Of a stretch of 64,000 nt of DNA, positions 51,355 to 60,614 are shown in pieces. Each line of letters starts with the position of its first letter. Positions within the stretch are counted from its first letter, which is position 1. The position numbers and the translations under genes are program-made. The notes below the pieces were generated by a model. The model saw only the letters and a list, made by a program, of their open reading frames with translations. It was not told where the DNA came from and did not search any database. The DNA lies in assembly GCF_000812565.1 (NCBI RefSeq), contig NZ_JTAM01000041.1, positions 1 through 64,000 on the forward strand, given 5' to 3'. Source of the DNA: Flammeovirga sp. OC4. Its GTDB lineage: Bacteria; Bacteroidota; Bacteroidia; Cytophagales; Flammeovirgaceae.

Positions 51355-53358
51355 ATGACATTAAATCAACGATATTTCATATCATTTCCTCTAACAATCA
51401 TCTTTGTTTGGGTGTTTTCTTTTTGTTCTAATGCTCAAACAATTTTTTGGGCCGATACGGTCTTTCACTATTCTACACAATACAGTGACGTTGCATTTGG
51501 AGCTACACAAGCCCTAGGAAAACCCAATGTTCCCAATTCTATTCAAAAGAACCCTTTAGCTTGGCTTTCTGATGAAGATGAAAGTGCCGAAATTACCGTT
51601 GGCTTTGGCTTACCTATTCCCAATGTCAATCAGATTATCATTGCTGAGTCCTTCTATCATAATGCTATTCAGGAAGTCACCATCATCGATGCAAATAACA
51701 TAGAGTCAATCGTTTACGACCAAGTACCTTCTTATGTAAAAGATGGTGGGAGTATTTCCAATTTATTTATTAAGAAAAACACAGCTGGAATTAAAGCTAT
51801 AAGAATACGATTACAAGCAAAATCATCTATAAGACAATGCGGTATTGATGCCGTTGGGGTCTCTACTTCTTCAAAATCTATTGCTATTTTACCAGAAGTA
51901 AGTCAACTTATTGCTCCTACTGTCATGACGCATCAGTTGAACAATACGCTAAATACCGATTATGATGAATTTACACCGACTCTAGATATAAGAGGTCAAA
52001 AATTACTATTTACAAGAAGCATTAATGGGAAACCTCTCTTGTATGAAGCGTCATTAGACAGTCAAAATGTGTGGAATGCACAGCCTGTTCAAATTGATTC
52101 TTCCACCAATGTTTTGCAACAATACATCACAGCGATAAGTCCAGATGGAATTACCGCACTTTCAGTTATCGATGGTAGTGGTTCAGAATTTCACCTTTCA
52201 ACCTTGGAACTTTCCGATTCTACTTGGATAGAACAAGAGCAAATCATTATTCCAAATTTTCAACTCTTAAAACAAAAATCTGATTTCTTTCTGTCCAATA
52301 GTAGAAAAGTAATGTTGATGTCTCTCACTGATCATCGGTCTGAAAATGAAAGTAATATCTATGTGAGTTTTAAAGATAAAGAAGGTAGATGGTCTGCTCC
52401 ACAAAACCTTGGGAATACCATAAATACACTTGGGAAAGAGACATCTCCTTTTCTCTCCAGTGATGAAAAAACATTATATTTTGCTTCTACCGGTCATGGT
52501 GGTTTTGGAGGTAGCGACCTTTTTGCAGTAAGACGATTAGATGATACCTGGACCAACTGGTCTTCACCTGAAAATCTAGGATCCTTGATCAACACAAAGA
52601 GTGATGAAACAGATCTTTGTGTACCAATTACAGGTGATATTGGCTTTTTCTCCAGAAGAAATACAAAAGGAAATTTTGATATCTATAGTGTAAAACTACC
52701 AATTTTGTTACCTCCAGAACCTGTAGCAGTGATTTCTGGAAAAGTAATGAACAAAGACAATCAATCTCCTTTAAATGCTAAAATAGTTTATACTGACCTT
52801 GAAACGCAAAAAGAAGTGGGAACCGTTTACTCTAACGCAACAACAGGTACGTATTATATAACTTTACCTTTAGGAAAATCTTATTCTTTCTTAGCACAAT
52901 CTACAGGGTTTCTATCTCAAAGTGAACATATTGACCTGGGAGATCAAAAAGACCAGGTGCATGCTATACAAAACCTTTTACTTGTTCCATTAGAAGAAAC
53001 TGCAACACTTGTTTTGAAAAATATTTTTTACAAGACCAACAGCAGCTATTTAGAAAAAACATCTCATGATGAGTTGGATCGTATCGTTGAACTTCTAAGA
53101 TCAGAAACTACTATTGAGAAAGTGACGATAACAGGCTATACAGATGATCAAGGGAAAGAAAGTTATAATCAGTGGTTGAGTGAAAAAAGAGCTCAAACAG
53201 TTAAGAACTATCTTGTTAAAAAAGGAATAGCTGCCTCTAGACTTATTGTTGAAGGAAAAGGTGAAAATGAACCTATTGACAGTAATGAAACAGAAGAAGG
53301 GAGAAAACAAAACCGACGAGTTGAGTTTAAAATTACAACTTTAGGTGAGGTGTACTAA
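51355..53358 (+). CDS. OmpA-family protein with PD40 repeats
   Basis: 667 residues from the Met at 51355, signal peptide cleaved after SNAQ. In order: a DUF/discoidin-like N-terminal domain (30-190, with FGATQALGKPNVPN and SIRQCGIDAVGV); WD40-like PD40 strands (210-470, with TPTLDIRGQKLLFTR, ETSPFLSSDEKTLYFAS and GFGGSDLFAVRR); a carboxypeptidase-regulatory beta-sandwich (475-560); and an OmpA/Pal peptidoglycan-binding domain (570-660, with ITGYTDDQGKESYNQWLSEKRA). It anchors the outer membrane to peptidoglycan. The PD40 part resembles proteins near gliding/type IX loci, but none of those genes is here. Confidence 0.9.
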   Translation: MTLNQRYFISFPLTIIFVWVFSFCSNAQTIFWADTVFHYSTQYSDVAFGATQALGKPNVPNSIQKNPLAWLSDEDESAEITVGFGLPIPNVNQIIIAESFYHNAIQEVTIIDANNIESIVYDQVPSYVKDGGSISNLFIKKNTAGIKAIRIRLQAKSSIRQCGIDAVGVSTSSKSIAILPEVSQLIAPTVMTHQLNNTLNTDYDEFTPTLDIRGQKLLFTRSINGKPLLYEASLDSQNVWNAQPVQIDSSTNVLQQYITAISPDGITALSVIDGSGSEFHLSTLELSDSTWIEQEQIIIPNFQLLKQKSDFFLSNSRKVMLMSLTDHRSENESNIYVSFKDKEGRWSAPQNLGNTINTLGKETSPFLSSDEKTLYFASTGHGGFGGSDLFAVRRLDDTWTNWSSPENLGSLINTKSDETDLCVPITGDIGFFSRRNTKGNFDIYSVKLPILLPPEPVAVISGKVMNKDNQSPLNAKIVYTDLETQKEVGTVYSNATTGTYYITLPLGKSYSFLAQSTGFLSQSEHIDLGDQKDQVHAIQNLLLVPLEETATLVLKNIFYKTNSSYLEKTSHDELDRIVELLRSETTIEKVTITGYTDDQGKESYNQWLSEKRAQTVKNYLVKKGIAASRLIVEGKGENEPIDSNETEEGRKQNRRVEFKITTLGEVY

Positions 53359-53414
53359 AAAAGTTGTATTGTCATGCCTAATTCAAAGAATATAAACAGT
53401 TCAATACAACTTTT
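53359..53414. terminator. Bidirectional intrinsic terminator
   Basis: Arms AAAAGTTGTATTG / CAATACAACTTTT with a loop of about 30 nt, between convergent genes. Confidence 0.75.
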
Positions 53415-53427
53415 CATTATATATTTT

Positions 53428-53946
53428 CTATTCGAAAAATAGAACAAAGAGTGTCAATGCAATTCCTCCCAATGTAAAATACATCCCTTTCTTGAAGATT
53501 TTCGTTTTCGGTGCAAACATCCAAAATGTGGAAAGCACAAAAAAGAATAACGATACCCCGAAAAAGATATTCAAAAAGAATAACGGATCACCCGAAGTTG
53601 CCTTGTGCATATGATTCATCTTCTCAATCATGTAAGGCTGCTTTTTCAAAGTGTATTTTGCTTCACCTGTTTTTACATTATATGTACCTTGTTTATAATG
53701 GTACAAGTCTCCTTCAACTTTGCTTACTTTAAGTCTTCTAACACCAATTGCCTTTCCGATCTTATCTTTCTCAAGTCCGGCATCAACTGTCTTTTCGAAG
53801 TAATAATCCCTCTTTAAGAAGTCAGTATCTCTAAAGATTAAAATAATGCCGCTGAATGAATAAACAGCCATAATACCTGCTAAAAAAAATCCAAGATAAC
53901 GGTGAATAATTCGCATCCAGTAAGCGGTAGTATTTTTCTTTGCCAT
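53428..53946 (-). CDS. PepSY-associated membrane protein
   Basis: 172 residues. PepSY_TM architecture: WMRIIHRYLGFFLAGIMAVYSFSGIIL (first helix with conserved His), a periplasmic PepSY-like part with KEGDLYHYKQGTYNVKTGE-type strands, MNHMHKATSGDPLFF, then two helices at the C-terminus. Homologues occur next to TonB receptors and iron reductases; none is adjacent here. Monocistronic. Confidence 0.82.
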   Translation of the reverse strand: MAKKNTTAYWMRIIHRYLGFFLAGIMAVYSFSGIILIFRDTDFLKRDYYFEKTVDAGLEKDKIGKAIGVRRLKVSKVEGDLYHYKQGTYNVKTGEAKYTLKKQPYMIEKMNHMHKATSGDPLFFLNIFFGVSLFFFVLSTFWMFAPKTKIFKKGMYFTLGGIALTLFVLFFE

Positions 53947-54567
53947 GTTTAGTTTAAATTAGAATTAGTCTAAATAATTTCGTGCAATATTACAAAATTA
54001 TCAATTCGGAAAAAAGGATATTATACGACTACCCAATCTATTTTTAATACCAAACGTCAAAATCAATCTTATGACATAGAAAGAATAACAATGAAAATTA
54101 TTCAAGTAATCCATTTACTATCAAGCCAAAAAATGTAACCTGCATTATGGATGTCACTTAAATTTTGTTACCTATTTTAATTTAGCAACATCGTTTCCTT
54201 ATCGTTATATTTACACCATAAATTAAGCTTTTAGTGTAGAACTGCATAGAAATTAGTTGATCTATTATTCTTTACCTTTTAACTAGTTTACACCTTATAC
54301 AATAGTATAAGGTGTTTTTTATATCAACCTCTTAGACCGAAAGTGATTAATCAATAAAAGTCAGTTCTGATTACAAAGTGGTAAAATCTCTAAATCCAGA
54401 AAAATGAAAATGTGGTTTTAATATTCTAATTGGATTTAATAATTAATTCCAGTTGATAAGTGAAATATGTAAGGTTCATTGTTATTAACACAATTTACTA
54501 ATCATTCGTTCGATTTGCACCGTATAAGAAAACATAATCATTAATACAGATAACTCACTTAATTGAT
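53947..54567. other. Long spacer upstream of the RND operon, with an orphan terminator
   Basis: 620 nt without a convincing gene. A minus-strand TAATTTTG (53993-54000) is a likely -7 element for the PepSY gene. On the plus strand there is a strong terminator at 54290-54321 with no coding gene upstream in that orientation. Confidence 0.5.
54290..54321 (+). terminator. Orphan intrinsic terminator
   Basis: 11-bp perfect stem ACACCTTATAC / GTATAAGGTGT with an AATA tetraloop, then TTTTTT. The nearest plus-strand gene upstream ends at 53358, beyond its own terminator, so this one probably ends a small untranslated RNA or a leader transcript. Confidence 0.8.
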
Positions 54568-55656
54568 ATGAAAAAGAATATTATACATTCACTTTCTCTC
54601 CTATTTGTTTTCTCACTTTTATTTTCTTGCGATGAACAAGCTGAAAATAAACAAGAAACAATTAGACCTGTAAAAGTTATTACTACAACTACAGCAGATT
54701 ATCTTTCAAATAAAACATTCAGTGCTACAACTAAAGAGACCAAAGAGTCTAGCTTATCCTTTAGAGTGGGTGGTCCACTTATAAAATTAAGTGCTGAAGA
54801 AGGACAACATATTAAAAAAGGAAATCTAATTGCAGAAATTGATCCTCGTGATTTCAGAATAAATGTTCAAGCAAAAAAGGCTCGTTTTATTCAAGCAGAG
54901 TCAGAAAAAACAAGATATGAAGGTTTGCTAGCAAAAGGTTCTATTCCGCAAAATGAATATGACCAGAAATTAGCGGCTTATTTAATCGCAAAATCTGAGT
55001 TTGAAGATGCCGAAAATGCGTTGAAAGATACAAAGTTATACGCTCCTTTTAATGCGGTTGTCTCTAAAAAATTAGTAGAAAATTATCAGGAAGTAGCTGC
55101 AAAACAACCTATTGCAAGCTTATTAGATTTCTCTGCGATTGAAGTGAAATTTACGATTCCTGAAAGCTTCATTCGTTACTTTGATTATGTCACAAGCTTT
55201 AAAGTAAAATTAAATGCTTACCCTAATGTAGTTTTTGATGCTACGCTAAAAGAAATTGGTGCTCGTTCTGAAGGGGCGACAGGTTTCCCAGTTTTCCTAT
55301 ACTTGACGACTACAAAAGAGATGATCAAAACGACACCTGTCGGTTCTGGTATGGCGTGTCAGGTGACGGTAGAAATGGATCAGAGAAATACTTCTAGAGG
55401 TGATGTGATCTTACTCCCAGTCTACTCTATCCTTCAAAAAGGGGCTGATAAAAAGCCTTCAGTGATGGTTTTTGATCCTACGAAAAAGGTAGTGAACAAA
55501 AGAGAAGTACGTCTGGGGCAGTTAGTTGATAAAGATAAAATACAAATACTTGGTGGTCTTAAATCAGGTGAATTGGTAGTAGAATATGGAGCTAATTTAC
55601 TTCAAGATGGTCAAAAAGCGAGAGTGCTTGATTTCAATCCAACTTCTTCAAAATAA
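54568..55656 (+). CDS. RND efflux periplasmic adaptor (MFP) lipoprotein
   Basis: 362 residues, lipobox SLLFSC (Cys21). HlyD/AcrA-type membrane-fusion fold: KETKESSLSFRVGGPLIKLSAEEGQHIKKG (lipoyl half), alpha-hairpin (about 105-160), KDTKLYAPFNAVVSKKLVENYQEV (second lipoyl half), then barrel and membrane-proximal domains. It links the inner-membrane pump to the TolC channel. First of three genes; 21 nt to the pump gene. Confidence 0.93.
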   Translation: MKKNIIHSLSLLFVFSLLFSCDEQAENKQETIRPVKVITTTTADYLSNKTFSATTKETKESSLSFRVGGPLIKLSAEEGQHIKKGNLIAEIDPRDFRINVQAKKARFIQAESEKTRYEGLLAKGSIPQNEYDQKLAAYLIAKSEFEDAENALKDTKLYAPFNAVVSKKLVENYQEVAAKQPIASLLDFSAIEVKFTIPESFIRYFDYVTSFKVKLNAYPNVVFDATLKEIGARSEGATGFPVFLYLTTTKEMIKTTPVGSGMACQVTVEMDQRNTSRGDVILLPVYSILQKGADKKPSVMVFDPTKKVVNKREVRLGQLVDKDKIQILGGLKSGELVVEYGANLLQDGQKARVLDFNPTSSK

Positions 55657-55677
55657 TCAACATCAAAGACATATATC

Positions 55678-58600
55678 ATGAGTATTGCAAAGTATTCCAT
55701 TGAAAATAAAAAAGTAATACACTTCTTTTTAGTTGTATTGCTTGTAGCGGGTGTTCAATCTTTCTTCAGTCTTGGTAAACAAGAAGATGCCCCATTTACC
55801 ATCAAACAGGTCATCATTACTACTGAATATCCTGGTGCTACTCAGTGGGAAGTTGAGGAATTAGTAACGGAAGTAATTGAAAAAGAACTTCAAAAAGTAG
55901 GTTACTTAAAACAAATCAAATCAGAATCTAGAAGAGGTCTGTCTCAAATAGATGTTGAGATTGTTCCTAATTTTGACCCTGATCAGCTCCAACAGAAATG
56001 GGATGAAATCAGACGTAGAGTAAGAGACGCAGAAATCAATCTACCTGAAGGTGCAGGGCCTGTAAACATCAATGACAACTTCGGTGATGTGCTGGGGATG
56101 TACTATGCACTAAAGGCGGAAGATGGAATTGATCCAGGAACATTGAGAGATTATGCGATTTATATCCAAAAGAGTTTAAAACCAATCAAAGGGGTTGCAA
56201 AAGTAGAACTTTATGGTGCACAACAACCTGTAATTGATGTAGAGATTTCTCAAACAAAATTAGCCAATTTAGGAGTTAGCCCTCAGATTGTATTTCAAAC
56301 AATAGAAAATCATAATAAAATTGTTCAAGGAGGTACTTTTAATTCAGGAAGAACTTCTCTGAAAGTAGATGCTACAAACTCTTTTACAAGTATCGAGGAC
56401 ATTCAAGAATTAATTATTAAAGGTAAAAATGGACAGCAGTTCCGTTTAAAAGACATTGCCTCAGTAAAACAAGGTTTCCAAGACCCTGCCGATGTACTAA
56501 TGAGAGTAAGTGGTCAACCTGCTATCGGTATTGCAGTCTCGAATGAAGCAGGATTGAACATTGTAGAAACAGGTGAAAAAGTAGATGCAAAACTTGAAAA
56601 ATTAAAAGGAACAATTCCTGTAGGTTTAGAACTTGTGGGTATCTACCATGAAGATCAAGTGGCTCAAGAGGCCAATATGGATTTCATTGACAACTTAGTA
56701 ATGTCAGTAGTGATCGTAGTCTTGATCTTAATGTTTGCGATGGGTGTTCGTCCAAGTTTATTGATCGGTTCAAGCTTGGTGTTTGCAATTGTAACAACCC
56801 TTGTATTTATGGAATACATTGGACTGACACTTAACAGAACTACACTTGCCGCAATCATCATTGCCATGGGTATGTTAGTGGATAATGCCATTGTGGTGGC
56901 TGACAATGCAATCAACGCCATGAAAAAAGGAGTGAAGAAAAAAGAAGCCTTAATCAAAGGTGCTTCTATCCCACAATGGGGATTATTTGGTGCGACTTTT
57001 ATCGCTATCTTCTCTTTCCTTCCATTGGCATTAGCAACAGATGATACTGCAGAGACAATCCAACCTTTATTCTATGTATTGTCGATCTCATTGTTATTGA
57101 GCTGGGTATTCGCCCTTACACAAACAGTGGTTTATGGTGATTTCATGTTGAAAGAGCCTAAAGAAGCTGGTGATCCTTATGATAATGTGTTTTTTAAATC
57201 ATTCAAACGTTTAATTGAAAAGTTAATTCAACACAGATGGATCAGTTTAGGTGGAGTAATCGTAGTATTTATTGGGTTTGCCATGTGGGGAAATTCAGTA
57301 AAACAAAGTTTCTTCCCATTTGTGTCAAAACCTTTATTCAAAGTGGATTACTGGTTACCGACAGACACTCCTATCGATTTCACTTATGAGGATTCTAAAA
57401 AACTGGAGAATTTCTTATTGAGACAAGATGAGATAGAAAAAGTATCGATCACAATCGGCAGTACTCCTCCAAGATATTACCTCGCTTCAGTGTCATGGAG
57501 TAGCACTAGAAACCTTGCTTCTTTCTTAGTCGAAGTGAAAGACCCATCGATGTCTAATGAAGTAATGGAAAGAGCACAGCAATTTGCTCAAGACAGTTTA
57601 CCACATGCTATCAGCGTATTCCAATTATTTAAAGCTGCACCAACGCCAAAAGCAGATATCGAAGCTTGTTTCACGGGTCCAGATCCAAAAGTGTTGAGAG
57701 AATTGGCAGAAGAAGCAAAAAGTAGAATTGCTCATGTGAAAACAGCTAAAAATGTCAGAGACAATTGGCGTGAAAAGACTCCGATTTGGAAACCAATTTA
57801 TTCTGAAGAAAAAGGAAGAAGATTGGGAGTTACAAAAGAGCATATCGCTACTGCGACTAGAATGTTACGTGAAGGTGTTCAGGTTGGTGAATACAGAGAA
57901 AGAGACAAAAGAATGCCAATTCTTGTCAAAGAAAAAACAAGAAAGAATTACGATAACAGTAACCTAGGTACAATGCCTGTCTTCTCTGATGAAGGACAAA
58001 TGGTGACACTTGATCAAATCGTTGACGACTATGAATACAAATACGAAGAGGATTGGGTATGGAGATTCAACCGTCAAAGAATGATCGCTGTACAATGTGA
58101 TGTGGTGATGGGATATGAAAGCCCTGAGGTAGAAAATGAGATTGTACCAATCATTGAGGCCATGGAACTTCCGGAAGGATATACACTCTTCTGGGATGGT
58201 CTTAAGAGATACCAACAACAATCCAATGAGGCAATCTCTGCACCCCTTCCAATTGCTGCAGTATTGATGTTAGGCGTATTGATCATTCTTTTCAAAGGAT
58301 TTAGAAAGCCGTTAGCCATCATCGCGATTTTACCATTGATCTGGGTGGGAATCATCTTAGGAATGAAAGTCTTCGGTCAAACTATAGGCTTCATGGCCAT
58401 CTTAGGTCTACTAGGTCTCGTAGGTATGGTAATTAAAAATGCCATCGTCTTAGTAGAACAAGTGGAGATAGAAATGGAAGCAGGTTTGAATGAGTATGAT
58501 GCATTGATCATGGCGGCACTATCAAGAACAATTCCAGTATCAATGGCAGCAGCAACAACCATTTTAGGTATGGCACCGATCATCACAGATCCATTATTCG

Positions 58601-58710
58601 GAGGTATGGCTGCCGCAATTATGGGAGGTTTATTTGCCGCAACAATTGCCACACTGGTAGTACTTCCAATTTTCTACGCGATTTTCTTCAACTTAAAAAA
58701 GGCTCAATAG
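55678..58710 (+). CDS. RND-family efflux permease (AcrB-like)
   Basis: 1010 residues, full length for the family. The N-terminal helix is followed by the porter domain (EYPGATQWEVEELVTEVIEKEL), TM2-6 with GMLVDNAIVVADNAINAMKKG (motif A with the proton-relay Asp residues), a second porter domain and TM8-12 with LLGLVGMVIKNAIVLVEQVE. Closest in feel to the MdtB/C or 'hydrophobe/amphiphile' transporter group. Exports small toxic compounds or lipids using the proton gradient. Two nt before the TolC gene. Confidence 0.95.
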   Translation: MSIAKYSIENKKVIHFFLVVLLVAGVQSFFSLGKQEDAPFTIKQVIITTEYPGATQWEVEELVTEVIEKELQKVGYLKQIKSESRRGLSQIDVEIVPNFDPDQLQQKWDEIRRRVRDAEINLPEGAGPVNINDNFGDVLGMYYALKAEDGIDPGTLRDYAIYIQKSLKPIKGVAKVELYGAQQPVIDVEISQTKLANLGVSPQIVFQTIENHNKIVQGGTFNSGRTSLKVDATNSFTSIEDIQELIIKGKNGQQFRLKDIASVKQGFQDPADVLMRVSGQPAIGIAVSNEAGLNIVETGEKVDAKLEKLKGTIPVGLELVGIYHEDQVAQEANMDFIDNLVMSVVIVVLILMFAMGVRPSLLIGSSLVFAIVTTLVFMEYIGLTLNRTTLAAIIIAMGMLVDNAIVVADNAINAMKKGVKKKEALIKGASIPQWGLFGATFIAIFSFLPLALATDDTAETIQPLFYVLSISLLLSWVFALTQTVVYGDFMLKEPKEAGDPYDNVFFKSFKRLIEKLIQHRWISLGGVIVVFIGFAMWGNSVKQSFFPFVSKPLFKVDYWLPTDTPIDFTYEDSKKLENFLLRQDEIEKVSITIGSTPPRYYLASVSWSSTRNLASFLVEVKDPSMSNEVMERAQQFAQDSLPHAISVFQLFKAAPTPKADIEACFTGPDPKVLRELAEEAKSRIAHVKTAKNVRDNWREKTPIWKPIYSEEKGRRLGVTKEHIATATRMLREGVQVGEYRERDKRMPILVKEKTRKNYDNSNLGTMPVFSDEGQMVTLDQIVDDYEYKYEEDWVWRFNRQRMIAVQCDVVMGYESPEVENEIVPIIEAMELPEGYTLFWDGLKRYQQQSNEAISAPLPIAAVLMLGVLIILFKGFRKPLAIIAILPLIWVGIILGMKVFGQTIGFMAILGLLGLVGMVIKNAIVLVEQVEIEMEAGLNEYDALIMAALSRTIPVSMAAATTILGMAPIITDPLFGGMAAAIMGGLFAATIATLVVLPIFYAIFFNLKKAQ

Positions 58711-58712
58711 TC

Positions 58713-60023
58713 ATGAAAAAATATATTTTATTCGTCTTCACTGCTTTCTATTTTACATTTAATGTACAAGCTCAAGAAGTATTGAAAATAAAAGATTATA
58801 GACAAAAAGTTTTAGAATATAATCAAGATATCCAATCTGCTCAAAAGCAAATCAGTGCTGCTGATGAGTACATTAAAGTAGCAAATAGTGATAAAGGGCC
58901 AAGAATTGATGCTGGCGCAAGTTACAGTTATACTGGCCGCCCGTTTGATCCGACTGGATTTAAGCCTAGCAATGCTCCGATCGGGGAATGGTTGCCGGTT
59001 CATCATAACTACAATGCCAATATCACTATCAAACAAGATATCTATACTGGTGGTAGAATTAAGAGTTCTATCAAATTGGCTCAGATGAAAAAGGAAATTG
59101 CTTCTGCTCATCGTGATTACACTGGTTCTGAATTATTATTTTATGCTGATCAGTTGTATTGGAAAAGTGTTGGAGATAAGGAAGCATTAGAATTGGCTCG
59201 TCAGTATCAAACATCAGTACAAACGTTAGTAGATGTTGCTAAAAACAAGTATGAAGCTGAAATCGTAAGTAGAAATGATCTTTTAATGGCTGAAGTAAAG
59301 CTTAATGAAGCAGAACTTGAAGTATTGAAAGCACAAAATAACTACAATATCTCAATTATGAACCTAAACAGATTGATGGGAAAAGAGATTATTTCTTCGA
59401 CTGTAGTAGAAGATACAGTAGACTTTTCAGAATTCATATTCGATACCAATGATGTAGTGACTAGAGCTTTGGGACAAAGAGCTGAAATCAGACAGTCGAT
59501 TGCGGAAGTAAAAGCAACGCATGCTAATACTGATTTAACTGCTTCAAAATACAAAGGCAATCTTCATGTATTTGCAAAAGGAGTTTACGGTGCACCAAGT
59601 CCACAATTGGCCAACTCCCCTGAAGGAAATTACTATGCAGGTGCAGGCTTTTCGATTCCCATTTATCATTCGGGAAAGAAGAAAAGAGAATTAGCTGCTA
59701 GAAAAATAGAGTCTGAAATTGCTGTTTTGAATAGAGAAAAAGTGACAGATCAGGTCATTCTAGATATCAATGAAGCAATGTATCTATTAGATGAAGCGGC
59801 AAAGCGAGTTGAGTTAACCAATGCCTCTTTGGCAAAGGCGGATGAAAATTTAGATATGATCATTGATCGTTATAAAGATGGATTGTCTCCTATCATCGAG
59901 GTCACAGATGCTCAAGTAAACTGGCAGATTGCTTACAGAGAGTATATCGATGCTAAGGTAAAATACAAAGTAGCTTGTACAAATATCGAAAAAGCAAGCG
60001 GCGATTTATATCAATCCAAGTAA
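58713..60023 (+). CDS. TolC-family outer-membrane efflux channel
   Basis: 436 residues with a signal peptide (cleavage after VQAQ). Two TolC repeats of long helices: YNQDIQSAQKQISAADEYIKVANSD and LDINEAMYLLDEAAKRVELTNASLAKADENL, with strands YNANITIKQDIYTGGRI and YYAGAGFSIPIYHSGKKKREL. It forms the trimeric exit duct for the adaptor and pump encoded upstream. Last gene of the operon. Confidence 0.95.
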   Translation: MKKYILFVFTAFYFTFNVQAQEVLKIKDYRQKVLEYNQDIQSAQKQISAADEYIKVANSDKGPRIDAGASYSYTGRPFDPTGFKPSNAPIGEWLPVHHNYNANITIKQDIYTGGRIKSSIKLAQMKKEIASAHRDYTGSELLFYADQLYWKSVGDKEALELARQYQTSVQTLVDVAKNKYEAEIVSRNDLLMAEVKLNEAELEVLKAQNNYNISIMNLNRLMGKEIISSTVVEDTVDFSEFIFDTNDVVTRALGQRAEIRQSIAEVKATHANTDLTASKYKGNLHVFAKGVYGAPSPQLANSPEGNYYAGAGFSIPIYHSGKKKRELAARKIESEIAVLNREKVTDQVILDINEAMYLLDEAAKRVELTNASLAKADENLDMIIDRYKDGLSPIIEVTDAQVNWQIAYREYIDAKVKYKVACTNIEKASGDLYQSK

Positions 60024-60046
60024 TGAAGTGATGTATTAGATGAGTG

Positions 60047-60077
60047 AAGGGGTCAGCGAGAGTTGGCTCCTTTTTTT
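60047..60077 (+). terminator. Intrinsic terminator of the RND operon
   Basis: Stem GGGGTCA / TGGCTCC (with G-U pairs), 8-nt loop, then seven T; 24 nt past the tolC-like stop. Confidence 0.75.
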
Positions 60078-60094
60078 GTAGAAGAGTAAAGCAT

Positions 60095-60129
60095 AAAAAA
60101 GTCATCCCACTTCACATTATCGGGATGAC
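60095..60129 (-). terminator. Orphan minus-strand intrinsic terminator
   Basis: 8-bp perfect stem GTCATCCC / GGGATGAC, then six T on the minus strand. The AraC gene upstream on this strand has its own terminator at 60553-60590, so this one may serve an untranslated RNA in 60130-60552. That stretch holds no convincing open frame; TATTTTTG at 60515-60522 is a possible minus-strand -7 element. Confidence 0.6.
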
Positions 60130-60552
60130 AATTTAAATAAAGTAACTTGTAATTCATAAAAATGACTAACAATAGTACTATGATCACTACATAATAACCT
60201 TTTCTCTAATCTCCTTTTTTGCTTTAAAAATGGAGAAAGTCATACAATAAAATGAATGAGGAGGATTAGTCAAGATTCGCACATGAAGGTGCATATGTAT
60301 AGCATAAAAAAATCATAAGGTAATAAAAAATTCCAGCGTATTTGATACTAAGAAGATTATGACTGAAACGGTGTCGTCTTCTTACGTATTATTGTAACAC
60401 TAATGTAAAAGATATTTTATTGTCCACAAAAGTGTGCGGAATATTACATTCGTTTTTTTAACATATTTTTTGTTTTAATTAAGTTTTCTATTTAATTTTA
60501 AAAAATACCTCCTTCAAAAATACGTTTTCCGTTCATCTTTACTCTAAAAAAT

Positions 60553-60590
60553 GTAAAAAGTTCAACAAAGTAAAATACTCTATTGAACTT
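60553..60590 (-). terminator. Intrinsic terminator of the AraC gene
   Basis: 8-bp stem AAGTTCAA / TTGAACTT, 17-nt loop, then TTTTTAC on the minus strand, 25 nt past the stop. Confidence 0.75.
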
Positions 60591-60614
60591 AAGATAAAAA
60601 GTAAATAGTTGATT

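Noticed and set aside
51355-53358. OmpA/PD40 protein as part of a gliding or type IX secretion locus
   Set aside because: None of the expected partner genes (porK/L/M/N, sprA-like) is present in the window; the architecture alone is not enough.
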